DNA of 64,000 nt from Flavobacteriales bacterium (GCA_003499525.1 DNTB01000020.1:62001-126000), one strand, 5' to 3'. Shown: positions 51,401-60,322, counted from the stretch's first letter. The notes: a model not told the origin generated them from the letters alone. Translations and numbers: made by a program.

Positions 51401-52618
51401 CTACTTTTTAAGTACTTTTTGAACGGAGTCTGCAACAACCTCCACCACGATATCGACTTGTTCATCAGTTAAATCATAGTACACGGGGAGTGTTATTTCT
51501 CCCTGGTAGTTGGCGAAGGCCACCGGAAATTCAGACATCTTGTAGCCTCTATATTTATAGAAGCTAAGCATAGGTAGCGGCTGATAATGGACGTTCACAG
51601 AAACTCCGCGTTCAGTAATTTCATAAATTATTCGGTTCCGCTCATTTTCAGAACAATCCTTTATTCTTAGCAAGTAGAGATGGTAATTAGATTGCCTGTT
51701 TTCGTCTTCGTATATTGGAACTCTGGCCCAGTCGTATTTCTTCAGTTTTTCATGGTATTGTTCAAATATTTCGCGACGGCGAACCAAAGTGTCGTCATCA
51801 TAACGGTCTAACTCTACCAAACCGATACTGGCCAGTATATCTGTCATATTGTATTTGTAACCGGCTTCAACCACATCATAGCGCCATCCTCCCTTTTTCA
51901 CTTTTGCAAAAGCATCTTTGGTTTGACCGTGCAATGCACGAATATTGAGATTCTGGTAGAGTTTTCCAGGGTCAAAACGATCTGGCAGATTTATTATTAA
52001 TGCACCTCCTTCGGCAGTGGTCAGGTTTTTAACAGCGTGAAATGAAAAGGCTGTGGCATCGGCAAGGGTGCCTGAATTTTTGCCTTTGTATTTGGCTCCT
52101 ATAGAATGAGCACCATCTGCCATAATCATGATACGCCCCAGGAGTTCCTGATTTTCCGTATGTGGGGAATACAGTGATTTAATACGCCTCTTACGAATAA
52201 TGTCATGTATAGCATCATAGTCACAAGGCAGTCCGGCGATGTCAACCGGTATGATAACCTTGGTCCGCTCCGTAATGAGTGCTTCAATTCTAGCTACATC
52301 AATGTTAAAATCAGAGTCATGAACATCGCACATTACCGGAGTTGCTCCGGTATGTACAACAGCATTTGCAGTAGCTGTGTAGGTATACGAAGGAATAATT
52401 ACCTCGTCTCCCGGCCCAACGCCAAACCAACTCAGCATAAGCTCCATAGCTGCTGTGCCACTATTAAGACAAACCACGGCCTTTGCTCCGGTATAATCTT
52501 TCAGGTTTCGTTCAAAAAGTTTCGTTTTTGGTCCGGTTGTGATCCATCCTGAGCGCAATGCATCCACCACTTCGGCGATTATTTTTTCATCTATTCTTGG
52601 AGGAGAAAAAGGTATCAT
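51401..52618 (-). CDS. DegT/DnrJ/EryC1/StrS-family sugar aminotransferase
   Basis: 405 aa, ATG start. A PLP-dependent enzyme that adds an amino group to a nucleotide-linked keto sugar. Residues: LNSGTAAMELML (PLP phosphate binding), EVIIPSYTYTATANAV, and the Schiff-base Lys in FHAVKNLTTAEGG. The small insertion near 140-160 (SLYSPHTENQEL) is unusual for the family and may be lineage-specific. It is coupled to the initiating transferase downstream. Sugar product unknown; C4 amination for a bacillosamine-type sugar is a reasonable guess. Confidence 0.92.
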   Translation of the reverse strand: MIPFSPPRIDEKIIAEVVDALRSGWITTGPKTKLFERNLKDYTGAKAVVCLNSGTAAMELMLSWFGVGPGDEVIIPSYTYTATANAVVHTGATPVMCDVHDSDFNIDVARIEALITERTKVIIPVDIAGLPCDYDAIHDIIRKRRIKSLYSPHTENQELLGRIMIMADGAHSIGAKYKGKNSGTLADATAFSFHAVKNLTTAEGGALIINLPDRFDPGKLYQNLNIRALHGQTKDAFAKVKKGGWRYDVVEAGYKYNMTDILASIGLVELDRYDDDTLVRRREIFEQYHEKLKKYDWARVPIYEDENRQSNYHLYLLRIKDCSENERNRIIYEITERGVSVNVHYQPLPMLSFYKYRGYKMSEFPVAFANYQGEITLPVYYDLTDEQVDIVVEVVADSVQKVLKK

Positions 52619-52629
52619 AGCAATGGCGA

Positions 52630-52637
52630 CAAATATA
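52630..52637 (-). promoter_or_regulatory. Promoter candidate for the aminotransferase-transferase pair (TATATTTG)
   Basis: Minus-strand TATATTTG, 12 nt before the aminotransferase ATG, in the 29-nt gap after the ligase gene. No TTG at the usual distance, so it may be weak. Confidence 0.4.
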
Positions 52638-52647
52638 GCGATTGGAA

Positions 52648-53850
52648 CTAGGGTTCCGCCTTTTTTTGATTTGTGGCAATTTCATAGGTAAAGAAAATTA
52701 CCGAGTTCATTACAGCGTAAAAAACGACACCCGCCTGAGTTTTCAGAACAGATTCAGTCAGGAAATTGATGCCTAGTACAACGAAAAAGAGAGGGTAAAA
52801 GAATCTACCCCTACGTATTGACGGCCAGAGGGGAAGAACCAGCATTACCACCAAGGATAAGGACCCAAATACGCCAACAGCCACTTGCGTTTGTAAGAAT
52901 TGATTATGAAGGTTTAAGTTGTCCCTAACTGCTCGTTTAATTCCGTCACTTGCAAACTGCTTTTGAAGTTCATCATTTACATCACCCGTTCCAACTCCAA
53001 AAAAGAAATGATCGAAAACCAGTGTTTTTGACGATTTCCACATGGACAGCCGAACTCCAAAACTCGATTCCTGATCATCTGCATTCACCTCTCTTTGCAT
53101 TTCCGTATACTGAGATGTTAAATAGGCAAGTGATGTAACCAAAACGATTACTCCCAATGTGAAATATAAGCTCTTTCTTAGATTAATTCTATTGATAATC
53201 AAATATATAAGGCCATATAAATAGAGTAAGAATAGCGTAATGATTCCTGTTCTGGAGGACAATTGGAATACCATTAACGACAGAAAAAAAAGGAGTACAA
53301 ATTGCCACCATTTTGGTTCTTCTCTATGATGGAAGATGAGCACGAAGACACTTGCAATAGCTAGATTGATATACATTGCAAAATAGGTGGGGTGCAGATA
53401 GAAAGAAAGGTATTGGTAATAGAAAATCCCAAAATCACCGGTGAGTTCAAAGCCATAAAATGCAATGATCAGGTCAATTGTTGATGCCACTATGATTCCG
53501 ACAATGAATGAATGAAGGAAGGAATAGACTGTATATTTATTGACTACATCAGTGGTCAGTAAAACCCATGGAACGAGGAACAAACTCAATTTTACCTCCA
53601 TGTCGAAAAGGCCATCTTCCATGTTGGAGGTGTGGATGAGGCCAAGTGCATAAATGAGATAGATTGCCGAAAAAGCCGAAATATATAATGCACGTTTTTT
53701 AAAAAGTTTTTTACGTAATGACCAGTTTGTACCAAGAAGATTGGTTAGAGCAAAAAGCACCAAAAATGGTGGAACTAATCTCTCTTCAAAGGGGAGAAGA
53801 AAAATGAGCAAATGCAAAACATAATAACTTAAGGTCTTTAGTTTATCCAT
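52648..53850 (-). CDS. O-antigen ligase/polymerase-type membrane protein
   Basis: 400 aa, ATG start. About ten membrane helices with a large loop near 225-300. The Wzy_C-type segment is VFQLSSRTGIITLFLLYLYG (about 190-209) and VFDHFFFGVGTGDVND follows the loop (about 274-289). Members either join O-antigen to lipid A core (WaaL) or polymerise repeat units (Wzy); sequence does not separate them. Gene order suggests a surface polysaccharide role with the three other genes here. Confidence 0.85.
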   Translation of the reverse strand: MDKLKTLSYYVLHLLIFLLPFEERLVPPFLVLFALTNLLGTNWSLRKKLFKKRALYISAFSAIYLIYALGLIHTSNMEDGLFDMEVKLSLFLVPWVLLTTDVVNKYTVYSFLHSFIVGIIVASTIDLIIAFYGFELTGDFGIFYYQYLSFYLHPTYFAMYINLAIASVFVLIFHHREEPKWWQFVLLFFLSLMVFQLSSRTGIITLFLLYLYGLIYLIINRINLRKSLYFTLGVIVLVTSLAYLTSQYTEMQREVNADDQESSFGVRLSMWKSSKTLVFDHFFFGVGTGDVNDELQKQFASDGIKRAVRDNLNLHNQFLQTQVAVGVFGSLSLVVMLVLPLWPSIRRGRFFYPLFFVVLGINFLTESVLKTQAGVVFYAVMNSVIFFTYEIATNQKKAEP

Positions 53851-54056
53851 CCTTAAGACATTTTATCTTGAACTCTATTAATCGCCTGTAAGCCTTTTAA
53901 GTAAACACACATTCCAAAATTTAATCCCATAGGGTCAGCCCAAACTACAATGAACGGACACATAAGCCGTCGATAAGCACCAAAGTACATTTAGTTTTTT
54001 GGTTTTCAGAAATCAGTGAAAGGAAACCTGAGGCTTCATTCTCCATGACACTCAAA

Positions 54057-55352
54057 CTAACCCATCCTCAATCTCAATTCGTAACGGCGAACCGCCCATA
54101 CTGCTGATATTGCAAACACAACTATTGCAGAAACCTCCGCAATGGTAAGCCAATAAATGAATTCACTAAAATCTGTAAATGGTATAAATAATAGCGAGCC
54201 TACTGCTAAGAAGTATACCAAGGGATACACGGATGCCAATTTAACCTCCTTGATTGCGGTAAGAACAGTACTGATCGGTAAGACCACAAATTGAAGAGCA
54301 TAGCTGATGATTAGAATTTCTGAAATTCTTCCAGAAATAGCCCATTCTTCCCCCAGGATAAAAGCGAATAGCTCGGTACCCCAAAAATGCAGAATACCTA
54401 TAGCCAGTGCAGCAAACACAAGTAGCAAAAAAGTAACTTTCAGCATGCTGGATTGTACACTAATTTTTTCTTGTTGTCGGGCCGCAATTTTTTGAAAATA
54501 AACTTGAGAAAACGCCATTCCGAAAATAGTTAAAGGGTTGTATATCAACATCCTGGTCATGTTATAGTACCCTGTTTCTTCTAAAGTAAACAGGTAGGTG
54601 ATCAAAAAAATAGTTGCTTGCTTAGAAAACTCCGTAAGCATTATAGGAGTGGCATTGTAAATCGGAAAATCGCGGTACTCCTTCATTGATTTCCACAGCG
54701 TGGATATGTCGAATGAAACCAAATGAATTTCATTCTTGAAGCAGAAATAAAAACTGGCGATGGTGAACACTACCCAACCTCCTATATATCCGAGGATCAA
54801 TCCTCCATCGACCTTTAAAAAGCCAAATGCCAGCCACAAAACCCCAGCTGAAGTAGTTTGAACGATTTTAAGCAAGGCTAGAGCACGATATCGCTCTTTT
54901 CTCACCAACCAAAAATTGAATGGTCTTTGCAGACCGACCAACAGGACAAAGACTGGTGTTATCAACAACCATCTTCCAAGCTCATTTGCAGAAAGAAGTT
55001 CCCTAATAGAATCATCAAAAAGATATAGAAGAATTCCTGAGACTAATGTGAATATGATCGTAACTAAAAAAGATGCATGTACCAGTGCACGAGCTTGATC
55101 TTCACTTTTGGGGACTACTACAGCCTGGCCGTATCTCCCTCCGGGAGATGATCCCAGAACTTGCATTACACTGTTTACCTGACCATAAATACCGAATTGA
55201 ATGGGTGTAAATAGTCTTCCTAAAACTGGTGTGATCAGGAATGGGAACACCTGAGCCAAAGCAGACCCTGTAAAAAGTGTTACTACATTCCGTGTAAAGG
55301 AATTCTTGAAAAACTTTTTTAGTTCAGATGACACTGAATCTGTTAGTTGCAT
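54057..55352 (-). CDS. Wzx-type polysaccharide flippase
   Basis: 431 aa, ATG start. About twelve to fourteen membrane helices in the MATE/MVF-like fold. It would flip undecaprenyl-linked sugar units across the inner membrane. The N-terminus (FTGSALAQVFPFLITPVLGRLFTP with breaks) is typical of this family. A gap of about 205 nt without recognisable features separates it from the ligase gene. No glycosyltransferases are found between them. Confidence 0.87.
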   Translation of the reverse strand: MQLTDSVSSELKKFFKNSFTRNVVTLFTGSALAQVFPFLITPVLGRLFTPIQFGIYGQVNSVMQVLGSSPGGRYGQAVVVPKSEDQARALVHASFLVTIIFTLVSGILLYLFDDSIRELLSANELGRWLLITPVFVLLVGLQRPFNFWLVRKERYRALALLKIVQTTSAGVLWLAFGFLKVDGGLILGYIGGWVVFTIASFYFCFKNEIHLVSFDISTLWKSMKEYRDFPIYNATPIMLTEFSKQATIFLITYLFTLEETGYYNMTRMLIYNPLTIFGMAFSQVYFQKIAARQQEKISVQSSMLKVTFLLLVFAALAIGILHFWGTELFAFILGEEWAISGRISEILIISYALQFVVLPISTVLTAIKEVKLASVYPLVYFLAVGSLLFIPFTDFSEFIYWLTIAEVSAIVVFAISAVWAVRRYELRLRMG

Positions 55353-55413
55353 AAATGAGCAGTCCTAATGAATTTCAGGCTGCACAAAGATGTACTTTCC
55401 TTTTTCTATTTTT

Positions 55414-56955
55414 CTATTTTGCCACACTTACGGATCTGGTCTCCCGAATAACCGTTACCCGCACCTGTCCGGGATAGGTCATTTCTTTCTCAATTTTTGT
55501 AGAAATGTCCATGGATATTTGAGAGGCCATGTGGTCGTCCACTTTGTCTGATTCGACCATGACTCTTAGTTCTCGACCTGCCTGAATAGCATAGGCTTTG
55601 GATACCCCGTCGTGATTCATCGCCAGTTCCTCAAGGTCTTTCAACCTTTGAATATAACTTTCAACCACCTCTCTCCTGGCTCCCGGTCTGGCTCCGGATA
55701 TAGCATCACAAACCTGCACAATAGGTGAAATCAAACTGTTCATTTCAATCTCGTCATGATGCGCACCGATGGCATTGATAACATCGGGGTGCTCCCCAAA
55801 TTTTTCAGCTAATTTCATTCCCAGAATAGCATGAGGTACTTCAGGCTCGTCCTCTGGAACTTTACCAATATCATGAAGCAAACCTGCCCGTTTAGCTTGC
55901 TTTGCATTCAGTCCAAGCTCAGAGGCCATAACTGCACAAAGGTTTGCTACTTCCCTGGAATGTTGAAGCAAATTTTGCCCATAGGAAGACCGGTATTTCA
56001 TCCTTCCAATCATTCTGATTAGTTCAGGGTGAAGGTTGTGAATTCCAAGATCTATTGCAGTTCTTTTACCTACCTCTATGATTTCATGATCAATATTCTT
56101 GGTCGTTTTGTCAACTACCTCTTCTATCCTTGCGGGATGAATTCGGCCGTCAGTAACGAGCTGATGAAGGGAAAGTCTGGCGACTTCGCGCCGAACCGGA
56201 TCAAAGCAGGATAGGATAATGGCCTCTGGAGTATCGTCCACGACTATTTCTACACCGGTGGCGGACTCCAGCGCTCTAATGTTTCTGCCTTCTCTCCCAA
56301 TGATACGGCCTTTGATATCATCACTTTCAATATTGAAGACAGAAACAGAGTTTTCAATCGCCTGCTCAGTCGCCACTCTTTGAATGGTCTGCACTACAAT
56401 TTTCTGAGCTTCTTTATTGGCGTTAATCTTAGCTTCTTCAATAATATGCTGTGCCATGTGGGCTGACTTAGACCTTGTTTCTTCTTTGAGCAATGCAAGA
56501 AGTTCGTTTCTAGCCTGTTCTGCTGAATATCCTGAAACATCCTCTAGTTTTTGAGTCAGCTCAGTTATCCTTTTCTCTACCTCAGCTTTTTTTGATTGCT
56601 GAATATCAAGTTGGTTGTCCAACTGATCCTTTAGTGAAGAGTAATTCTTCTCGGCCTTGTTAACCTCCTGAAGTTTTTGGTTCAACTTCGTTTCCTTGTG
56701 CTTAACTCGTTGTTCGGCCTGAGATACTTTTTGGTTTCGTTGGTTGATCGATTTTTCGTGTTCTTCTTTCAGTTGTAGAAACTTTTCTTTTGCCTGGAGA
56801 ATTTTTCTCTCTTTGAGAACTTCGGCTTCGGTTGCTGCTTTTTTAAGCAACTTTTCAGATTTTCTCCTGAGATTTCTTCGCAACCCAAGGAATAATCCTC
56901 CTCCACCTAAAATGAGCCCAAATAGTGCTCCAGCTATCATGCTTACTGCATCCAT
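55414..56955 (-). CDS. rny: Ribonuclease Y
   Basis: 513 aa from ATG 56955; the in-frame TTG at 56979 is inside the 6S-like RNA terminator region. A membrane-anchored endoribonuclease that starts mRNA decay. Layout: N-terminal helix (MIAGALFGLILGGGGLF, about 6-22), long coiled coil (about 25-160), KH domain (GRIIGREGRNIRALE, about 215-229) and HD domain with LLHDIGK and AHHDEIE. The length is normal. It follows the 6S-like RNA on the same strand, an order seen in other Bacteroidota, as I recall. Confidence 0.96.
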   Translation of the reverse strand: MDAVSMIAGALFGLILGGGGLFLGLRRNLRRKSEKLLKKAATEAEVLKERKILQAKEKFLQLKEEHEKSINQRNQKVSQAEQRVKHKETKLNQKLQEVNKAEKNYSSLKDQLDNQLDIQQSKKAEVEKRITELTQKLEDVSGYSAEQARNELLALLKEETRSKSAHMAQHIIEEAKINANKEAQKIVVQTIQRVATEQAIENSVSVFNIESDDIKGRIIGREGRNIRALESATGVEIVVDDTPEAIILSCFDPVRREVARLSLHQLVTDGRIHPARIEEVVDKTTKNIDHEIIEVGKRTAIDLGIHNLHPELIRMIGRMKYRSSYGQNLLQHSREVANLCAVMASELGLNAKQAKRAGLLHDIGKVPEDEPEVPHAILGMKLAEKFGEHPDVINAIGAHHDEIEMNSLISPIVQVCDAISGARPGARREVVESYIQRLKDLEELAMNHDGVSKAYAIQAGRELRVMVESDKVDDHMASQISMDISTKIEKEMTYPGQVRVTVIRETRSVSVAK

Positions 56956-56984
56956 TGCATTTGCTTTTTGATGTTTCAAAAAAA

Positions 56985-57183
56985 ACCCGCACGGACCTCA
57001 TCGTGTAAAACCCATAAAGTTCATGGATCTGGATGCACCGGTTGACGCAATTTTCCCCCGTCTTCTGCGTACAGAAAATCTCCCGGTAAACCGGGATAAC
57101 CTGGGCCTGATTTTGTCAATCCTAAGTTGCACCCATAACGGATAAAATGTTGATTTTACAAATTATAAGTCAGTCCGTGCGGG
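56985..57183 (-). ncRNA. ssrS: 6S-like RNA with its own terminator
   Basis: About 199 nt in the 264-nt gap between zapA and rny. On the minus strand it begins CCCGCACGGAC and ends GTCCGTGCGGG, an 11-bp closing stem directly followed by TTTTTTTT. Inside, further pairs fit a rod (GTAAAA with TTTTAC; GGGTGCA with TGCATCC) and a terminal hairpin CCCGGTTTACCGGG. A long closing stem, rod shape and central unpaired region are hallmarks of 6S RNA, which mimics an open promoter and binds sigma-loaded RNA polymerase. The zapA neighbour matches the E. coli ygfE-ssrS context. Confidence 0.75.
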
Positions 57184-57219
57184 ATGTTATAAATGAATTG
57201 ATATGCTAAAGAACGTTCG

Positions 57220-57513
57220 TTAAACCAAACCTAAAACCTTCGAAAGCTCATTGTCCATCTGCAAAACCTCTTTTGCGATTTCTCCTTTTAGAAGGTTATT
57301 TCGATCTTCTAAGATAAGGCATTTATTCGCAAAATAAAGAGCAGCCATGGCTAATAAATCCTGTTTGTCTTCTACAGAGTAAGTCTGTTCAAGATTTCGG
57401 ATGTTCTCATTAACCTGTCTGCCAGCTTCACGGATCATTTCTTCTTCCTGAGCTTCTATGTTTAAAGGGTAAACCCGGTTTGCTATATTTACTTTTATCG
57501 AAAGCTTTTCCAA
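57220..57513 (-). CDS. zapA: Cell division protein ZapA
   Basis: 97 aa from TTG 57513. It cross-links FtsZ filaments at midcell. The N-terminal beta region LSIKVNIANRVYPLNIEAQEE is followed by the conserved helix REAGRQVNENIRNLEQTYSV (as separate pieces) and a coiled coil to the end. It lies 12 nt after the coiled-coil gene, so the two are cotranscribed; the 6S-like RNA follows. Confidence 0.92.
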   Translation of the reverse strand: MEKLSIKVNIANRVYPLNIEAQEEEMIREAGRQVNENIRNLEQTYSVEDKQDLLAMAALYFANKCLILEDRNNLLKGEIAKEVLQMDNELSKVLGLV

Positions 57514-57525
57514 AGTTCTGCGGGT

Positions 57526-57813
57526 TTACTGGTTTAATAATGATATGCATTTATCAACTTCCCGTACCAGCTCATTGATCCTCAATTTTAATGCCTTCCG
57601 GCTTTGATCGTCTTGTATGTTTTCGGCGATTCTTCCAGTTAACATTTTCTTCTCCTGTACAGCGAGCTGTTCTTTCATATATGTTCGCTTCGCTGACATC
57701 TCATCCCTTTCGTCTTTCACCTTCAACAGTTCTTCCTTCATCCGCACATGTTCCTGAATAAACTTATCGAGTTTAGCAGATACACGTTTCAATTCCGGGA
57801 ATTCATCTGTCAT
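57526..57813 (-). CDS. Coiled-coil protein upstream of zapA, unknown (ZapB-like position)
   Basis: 95 aa from ATG 57813; an upstream TTG at 57819 is less likely. It is almost entirely helical and charged (KLDKFIQEHVRMKEELLKVKDERD with a break, then KLRINELVREVDKCISLLNQ). No signal peptide. A full promoter lies upstream. The position just before zapA and the coiled-coil nature suggest a division partner of ZapA, as ZapB is in E. coli; sequence similarity alone does not show that. Confidence 0.72.
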   Translation of the reverse strand: MTDEFPELKRVSAKLDKFIQEHVRMKEELLKVKDERDEMSAKRTYMKEQLAVQEKKMLTGRIAENIQDDQSRKALKLRINELVREVDKCISLLNQ

Positions 57814-57836
57814 GTACAATGAACTTGCGCAAACGA

Positions 57837-57867
57837 CAAAGTTAATTTCCCGCCCAATGGATTACAA
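57837..57867 (-). promoter_or_regulatory. Full promoter for the coiled-coil protein-zapA unit
   Basis: Minus strand TTG (57867-57865), 20 nt, TAACTTTG (57844-57837). The ATG at 57813 is 24 nt downstream. It is divergent from the M23 peptidase promoter. Confidence 0.7.
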
Positions 57868-57930
57868 GTTTTAACCGTTTCTTGTGAATATGAGTTGGAT
57901 AATCTCCGAAATAAGGCAGCTTTATGAGGA

Positions 57931-57938
57931 TAGATTTG
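57931..57938 (+). promoter_or_regulatory. Promoter candidate at the M23 peptidase start (TAGATTTG)
   Basis: TAGATTTG followed by CC, ending 6 nt before ATG 57944. It lies inside a longer reading frame that opens at 57884 and supports the later start. Predicts a leaderless message. Confidence 0.5.
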
Positions 57939-57943
57939 CCAAT

Positions 57944-59641
57944 ATGAGATTTACTTTTCTTTTTGCTTTACTGATTCATGTCTTCACCGGAATATCACAA
58001 TACGATACCACGGTCAGTTTTCGGGCACCTTTGACAATACCTATGTATCTATCTGGTAATTATGGCGAAATAAGATCAGGTCATTTCCACGCCGGAATCG
58101 ATATAAAAACGAATCAAACAGAAGGTTGGCCAGTTATTGCGGCAGAGGATGGGTACATTTCGCGAATAAAGATCTCGCTATCCGGGTATGGAAAAGTACT
58201 TTATATCAACCACCCGAATGGCTACACCACTGTCTATGGTCATCTGCAGAAATTTAATAAGGGTATTAATGATTACATTAAAGTTCATCAATACCGGGTA
58301 AAGAGCTTCACTGTAGAACAGTTTCCCTATACAGATGCATTGAAGGTAAAAAAAGGTGATACCATTGCCTGGTCTGGAAATACTGGAGGTTCAGGAGGCC
58401 CTCACCTGCATTTTGAAATACGAGAAACCAAGTCCGGTGTGCCCCTAAACCCTCTCCGTTTCGGTTTTGATATTCGAGACGATATCGACCCGCTATTCAA
58501 AAATATTGGAGTGTATCCTTTAAATGACACCTCCATTGTCAATGGCAAAAACAAGCCGTTTATCTTCAAATATTCAGGAGTAACTTCGATTCCAGATATC
58601 AGAGCAAGAGGAAAAATAGGCTTCGGCGTAGAGGCAATAGACAAGATGAATGGAACGGGAAACCGATGTGGTGTTTATGAAATCAGCCTATCTGTTGATT
58701 CTCATGAAATCTATCGACATGAGATGGATTTTATTCCATTTCAGCTTACAAGATACATTCAGGCACATGTGGATTACTATGAATGGAGTAAGAATAAACG
58801 ACGCATTCAGCGCAGTTTTATCGATCGTCGAAACCAACTTCCTATTTACAAGCATCTAACGGATTCTGGTGCTGTTATCATTTCTGATTCACAACGGGAA
58901 ATCATGTACAAAATCAAAGATGTTTATGGAAATCAGGATTCTGTCAAATTCAGAATCAGGCCAGACAGTTCAACTCTGATTCTTGATTCTACCACTGATT
59001 CAACATCAATTCCAATATTGGCAGATAAACCTTATACTTTCAAAACACAAAACATTCAAATTGAGTTTCCGGAACAAGCATTTTATTCTGATGTCATGTT
59101 CAGTTATCGCATGAGAGATACTCTTGAAAATGGGGTTTCGGCCATACACGAGATTCAAAACTTATTCACCCCTCTACACAAATACATGACCGTTTCAATC
59201 AGAACACCAGATGTTTCTGACAAAGAGGGTTCTTCTTTCATTGGAGTTTCATTGAACCGTAAAGACAAAATCCTGGCAGTAGAAGGGGGTAATTATCATG
59301 ATGGATGGGTGACTTTCAAAACAAGAAGCTTAGGGCCTTACATGATTGCACGGGATACTTTAGCTCCAAAGATTACTCCTATATCTGGAGCTTCGAATGA
59401 CATTCATCTTGTTAATAATCAAGAGGTTAAATTTAAACTGACTGACAATTTATCTGGAATTAAATTCTACAGAGCAGAGATTGACGGAAAGTGGGCTTTA
59501 CTCGAATACGACAAGAAGACCGGTATGGCCATTTACAACGCCGATGCGGATAGGCTTAAGCCAGGAAAACATCAGTTTTCCCTCTACATTGAGGATGCAG
59601 TGCACAATTCGGCATCTTATTCGTTCATTTTTATTTGGTAA
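57944..59641 (+). CDS. M23-family (LytM) metallopeptidase, exported
   Basis: 565 aa from ATG 57944, giving a signal peptide (FTFLFALLIHVFTGIS). The catalytic domain lies near 38-170: the first zinc ligands are in SGHFHAGIDI (HxxxD), then NGYTTVYGHLQKF and GSGGPHLHFEIRE with the HxH pair. Such enzymes cut peptidoglycan peptide cross-links or act on elastin-like substrates. The remaining 400 residues form beta-rich domains of unknown function, with an Ig-like C-terminal part (YSDVMFSYRMRDTL, LSGIKFYRAEIDGKW). First gene of a run with the next two (22 and 26 nt gaps). Confidence 0.88.
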   Translation: MRFTFLFALLIHVFTGISQYDTTVSFRAPLTIPMYLSGNYGEIRSGHFHAGIDIKTNQTEGWPVIAAEDGYISRIKISLSGYGKVLYINHPNGYTTVYGHLQKFNKGINDYIKVHQYRVKSFTVEQFPYTDALKVKKGDTIAWSGNTGGSGGPHLHFEIRETKSGVPLNPLRFGFDIRDDIDPLFKNIGVYPLNDTSIVNGKNKPFIFKYSGVTSIPDIRARGKIGFGVEAIDKMNGTGNRCGVYEISLSVDSHEIYRHEMDFIPFQLTRYIQAHVDYYEWSKNKRRIQRSFIDRRNQLPIYKHLTDSGAVIISDSQREIMYKIKDVYGNQDSVKFRIRPDSSTLILDSTTDSTSIPILADKPYTFKTQNIQIEFPEQAFYSDVMFSYRMRDTLENGVSAIHEIQNLFTPLHKYMTVSIRTPDVSDKEGSSFIGVSLNRKDKILAVEGGNYHDGWVTFKTRSLGPYMIARDTLAPKITPISGASNDIHLVNNQEVKFKLTDNLSGIKFYRAEIDGKWALLEYDKKTGMAIYNADADRLKPGKHQFSLYIEDAVHNSASYSFIFIW

Positions 59642-59663
59642 CTTCACCGCCCAAATCAATCGG

Positions 59664-60296
59664 ATGTCCCGAATTATTTATTTTCTTCTCGTCTCGGTTT
59701 TTCTATTGGGAATCAATGATTTATCGGCACAAGATGACAATTTAATACAGTTTTCCGGTGTAGTACTTGACGCTGATAGCCTTCTTCCTATTCCATACAC
59801 CAGCATCATAGTGATGAATAAAAAAAGGGGAACTTCAACGGACATGAATGGGATTTTTTCCTTTGTGGCCGAAAAAGGAGATTCGCTCAAATTTTCCAGT
59901 GTCGGTTTTCGAACTGAATATTTTGTAATCCCGGATACATTGACGGTTCAGAGGTATTCGTGGATACAAATACTGGCCACTGATACCGTATTGCTCAAAA
60001 CTCATATGGTATATCCATGGCCAAGTAAAGAACAGTTTCGTCAGGAGTTTTTGAATACCCGGATTCCTGAGGATGATTTAGATCGGGCAAATCGCAACCT
60101 GGCTCAGGCGCAGATGCGGGATCAAATGCGGAACATGCCTATGGCAGGAGGAGGTGCAAATTTCAAGTATGAGCAGGGTTTTAGAAATGAAGCCACTTAT
60201 TATCAGGGACAGTACCCGTCATGGTCAGTATTGAACCCTGTCGCATGGGCGCAATTTATTGATGCCTGGAACAAAGGCGAATTCAAAAAGAAATAA
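59664..60296 (+). CDS. Exported protein with carboxypeptidase regulatory-like domain
   Basis: 210 aa from ATG 59664, preceded by a signal peptide (IIYFLLVSVFLLGINDLSAQ). Residues about 27-110 form the CarboxypepD_reg-like beta sandwich (FSGVVLDADSLLPIPYTSIIV, GTSTDMNGIFSF), the same type found at the N-terminus of many TonB-dependent receptors. The rest is Gln/Met-rich and ends with a WAQFIDAW segment. It probably interacts with the receptor encoded next. The frame opens earlier at 59481 within the M23 gene, but that part is not a plausible start. Confidence 0.8.
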   Translation: MSRIIYFLLVSVFLLGINDLSAQDDNLIQFSGVVLDADSLLPIPYTSIIVMNKKRGTSTDMNGIFSFVAEKGDSLKFSSVGFRTEYFVIPDTLTVQRYSWIQILATDTVLLKTHMVYPWPSKEQFRQEFLNTRIPEDDLDRANRNLAQAQMRDQMRNMPMAGGGANFKYEQGFRNEATYYQGQYPSWSVLNPVAWAQFIDAWNKGEFKKK

Positions 60297-60322
60297 AGCC
60301 TACCCACAATATTCGGTGAGCA

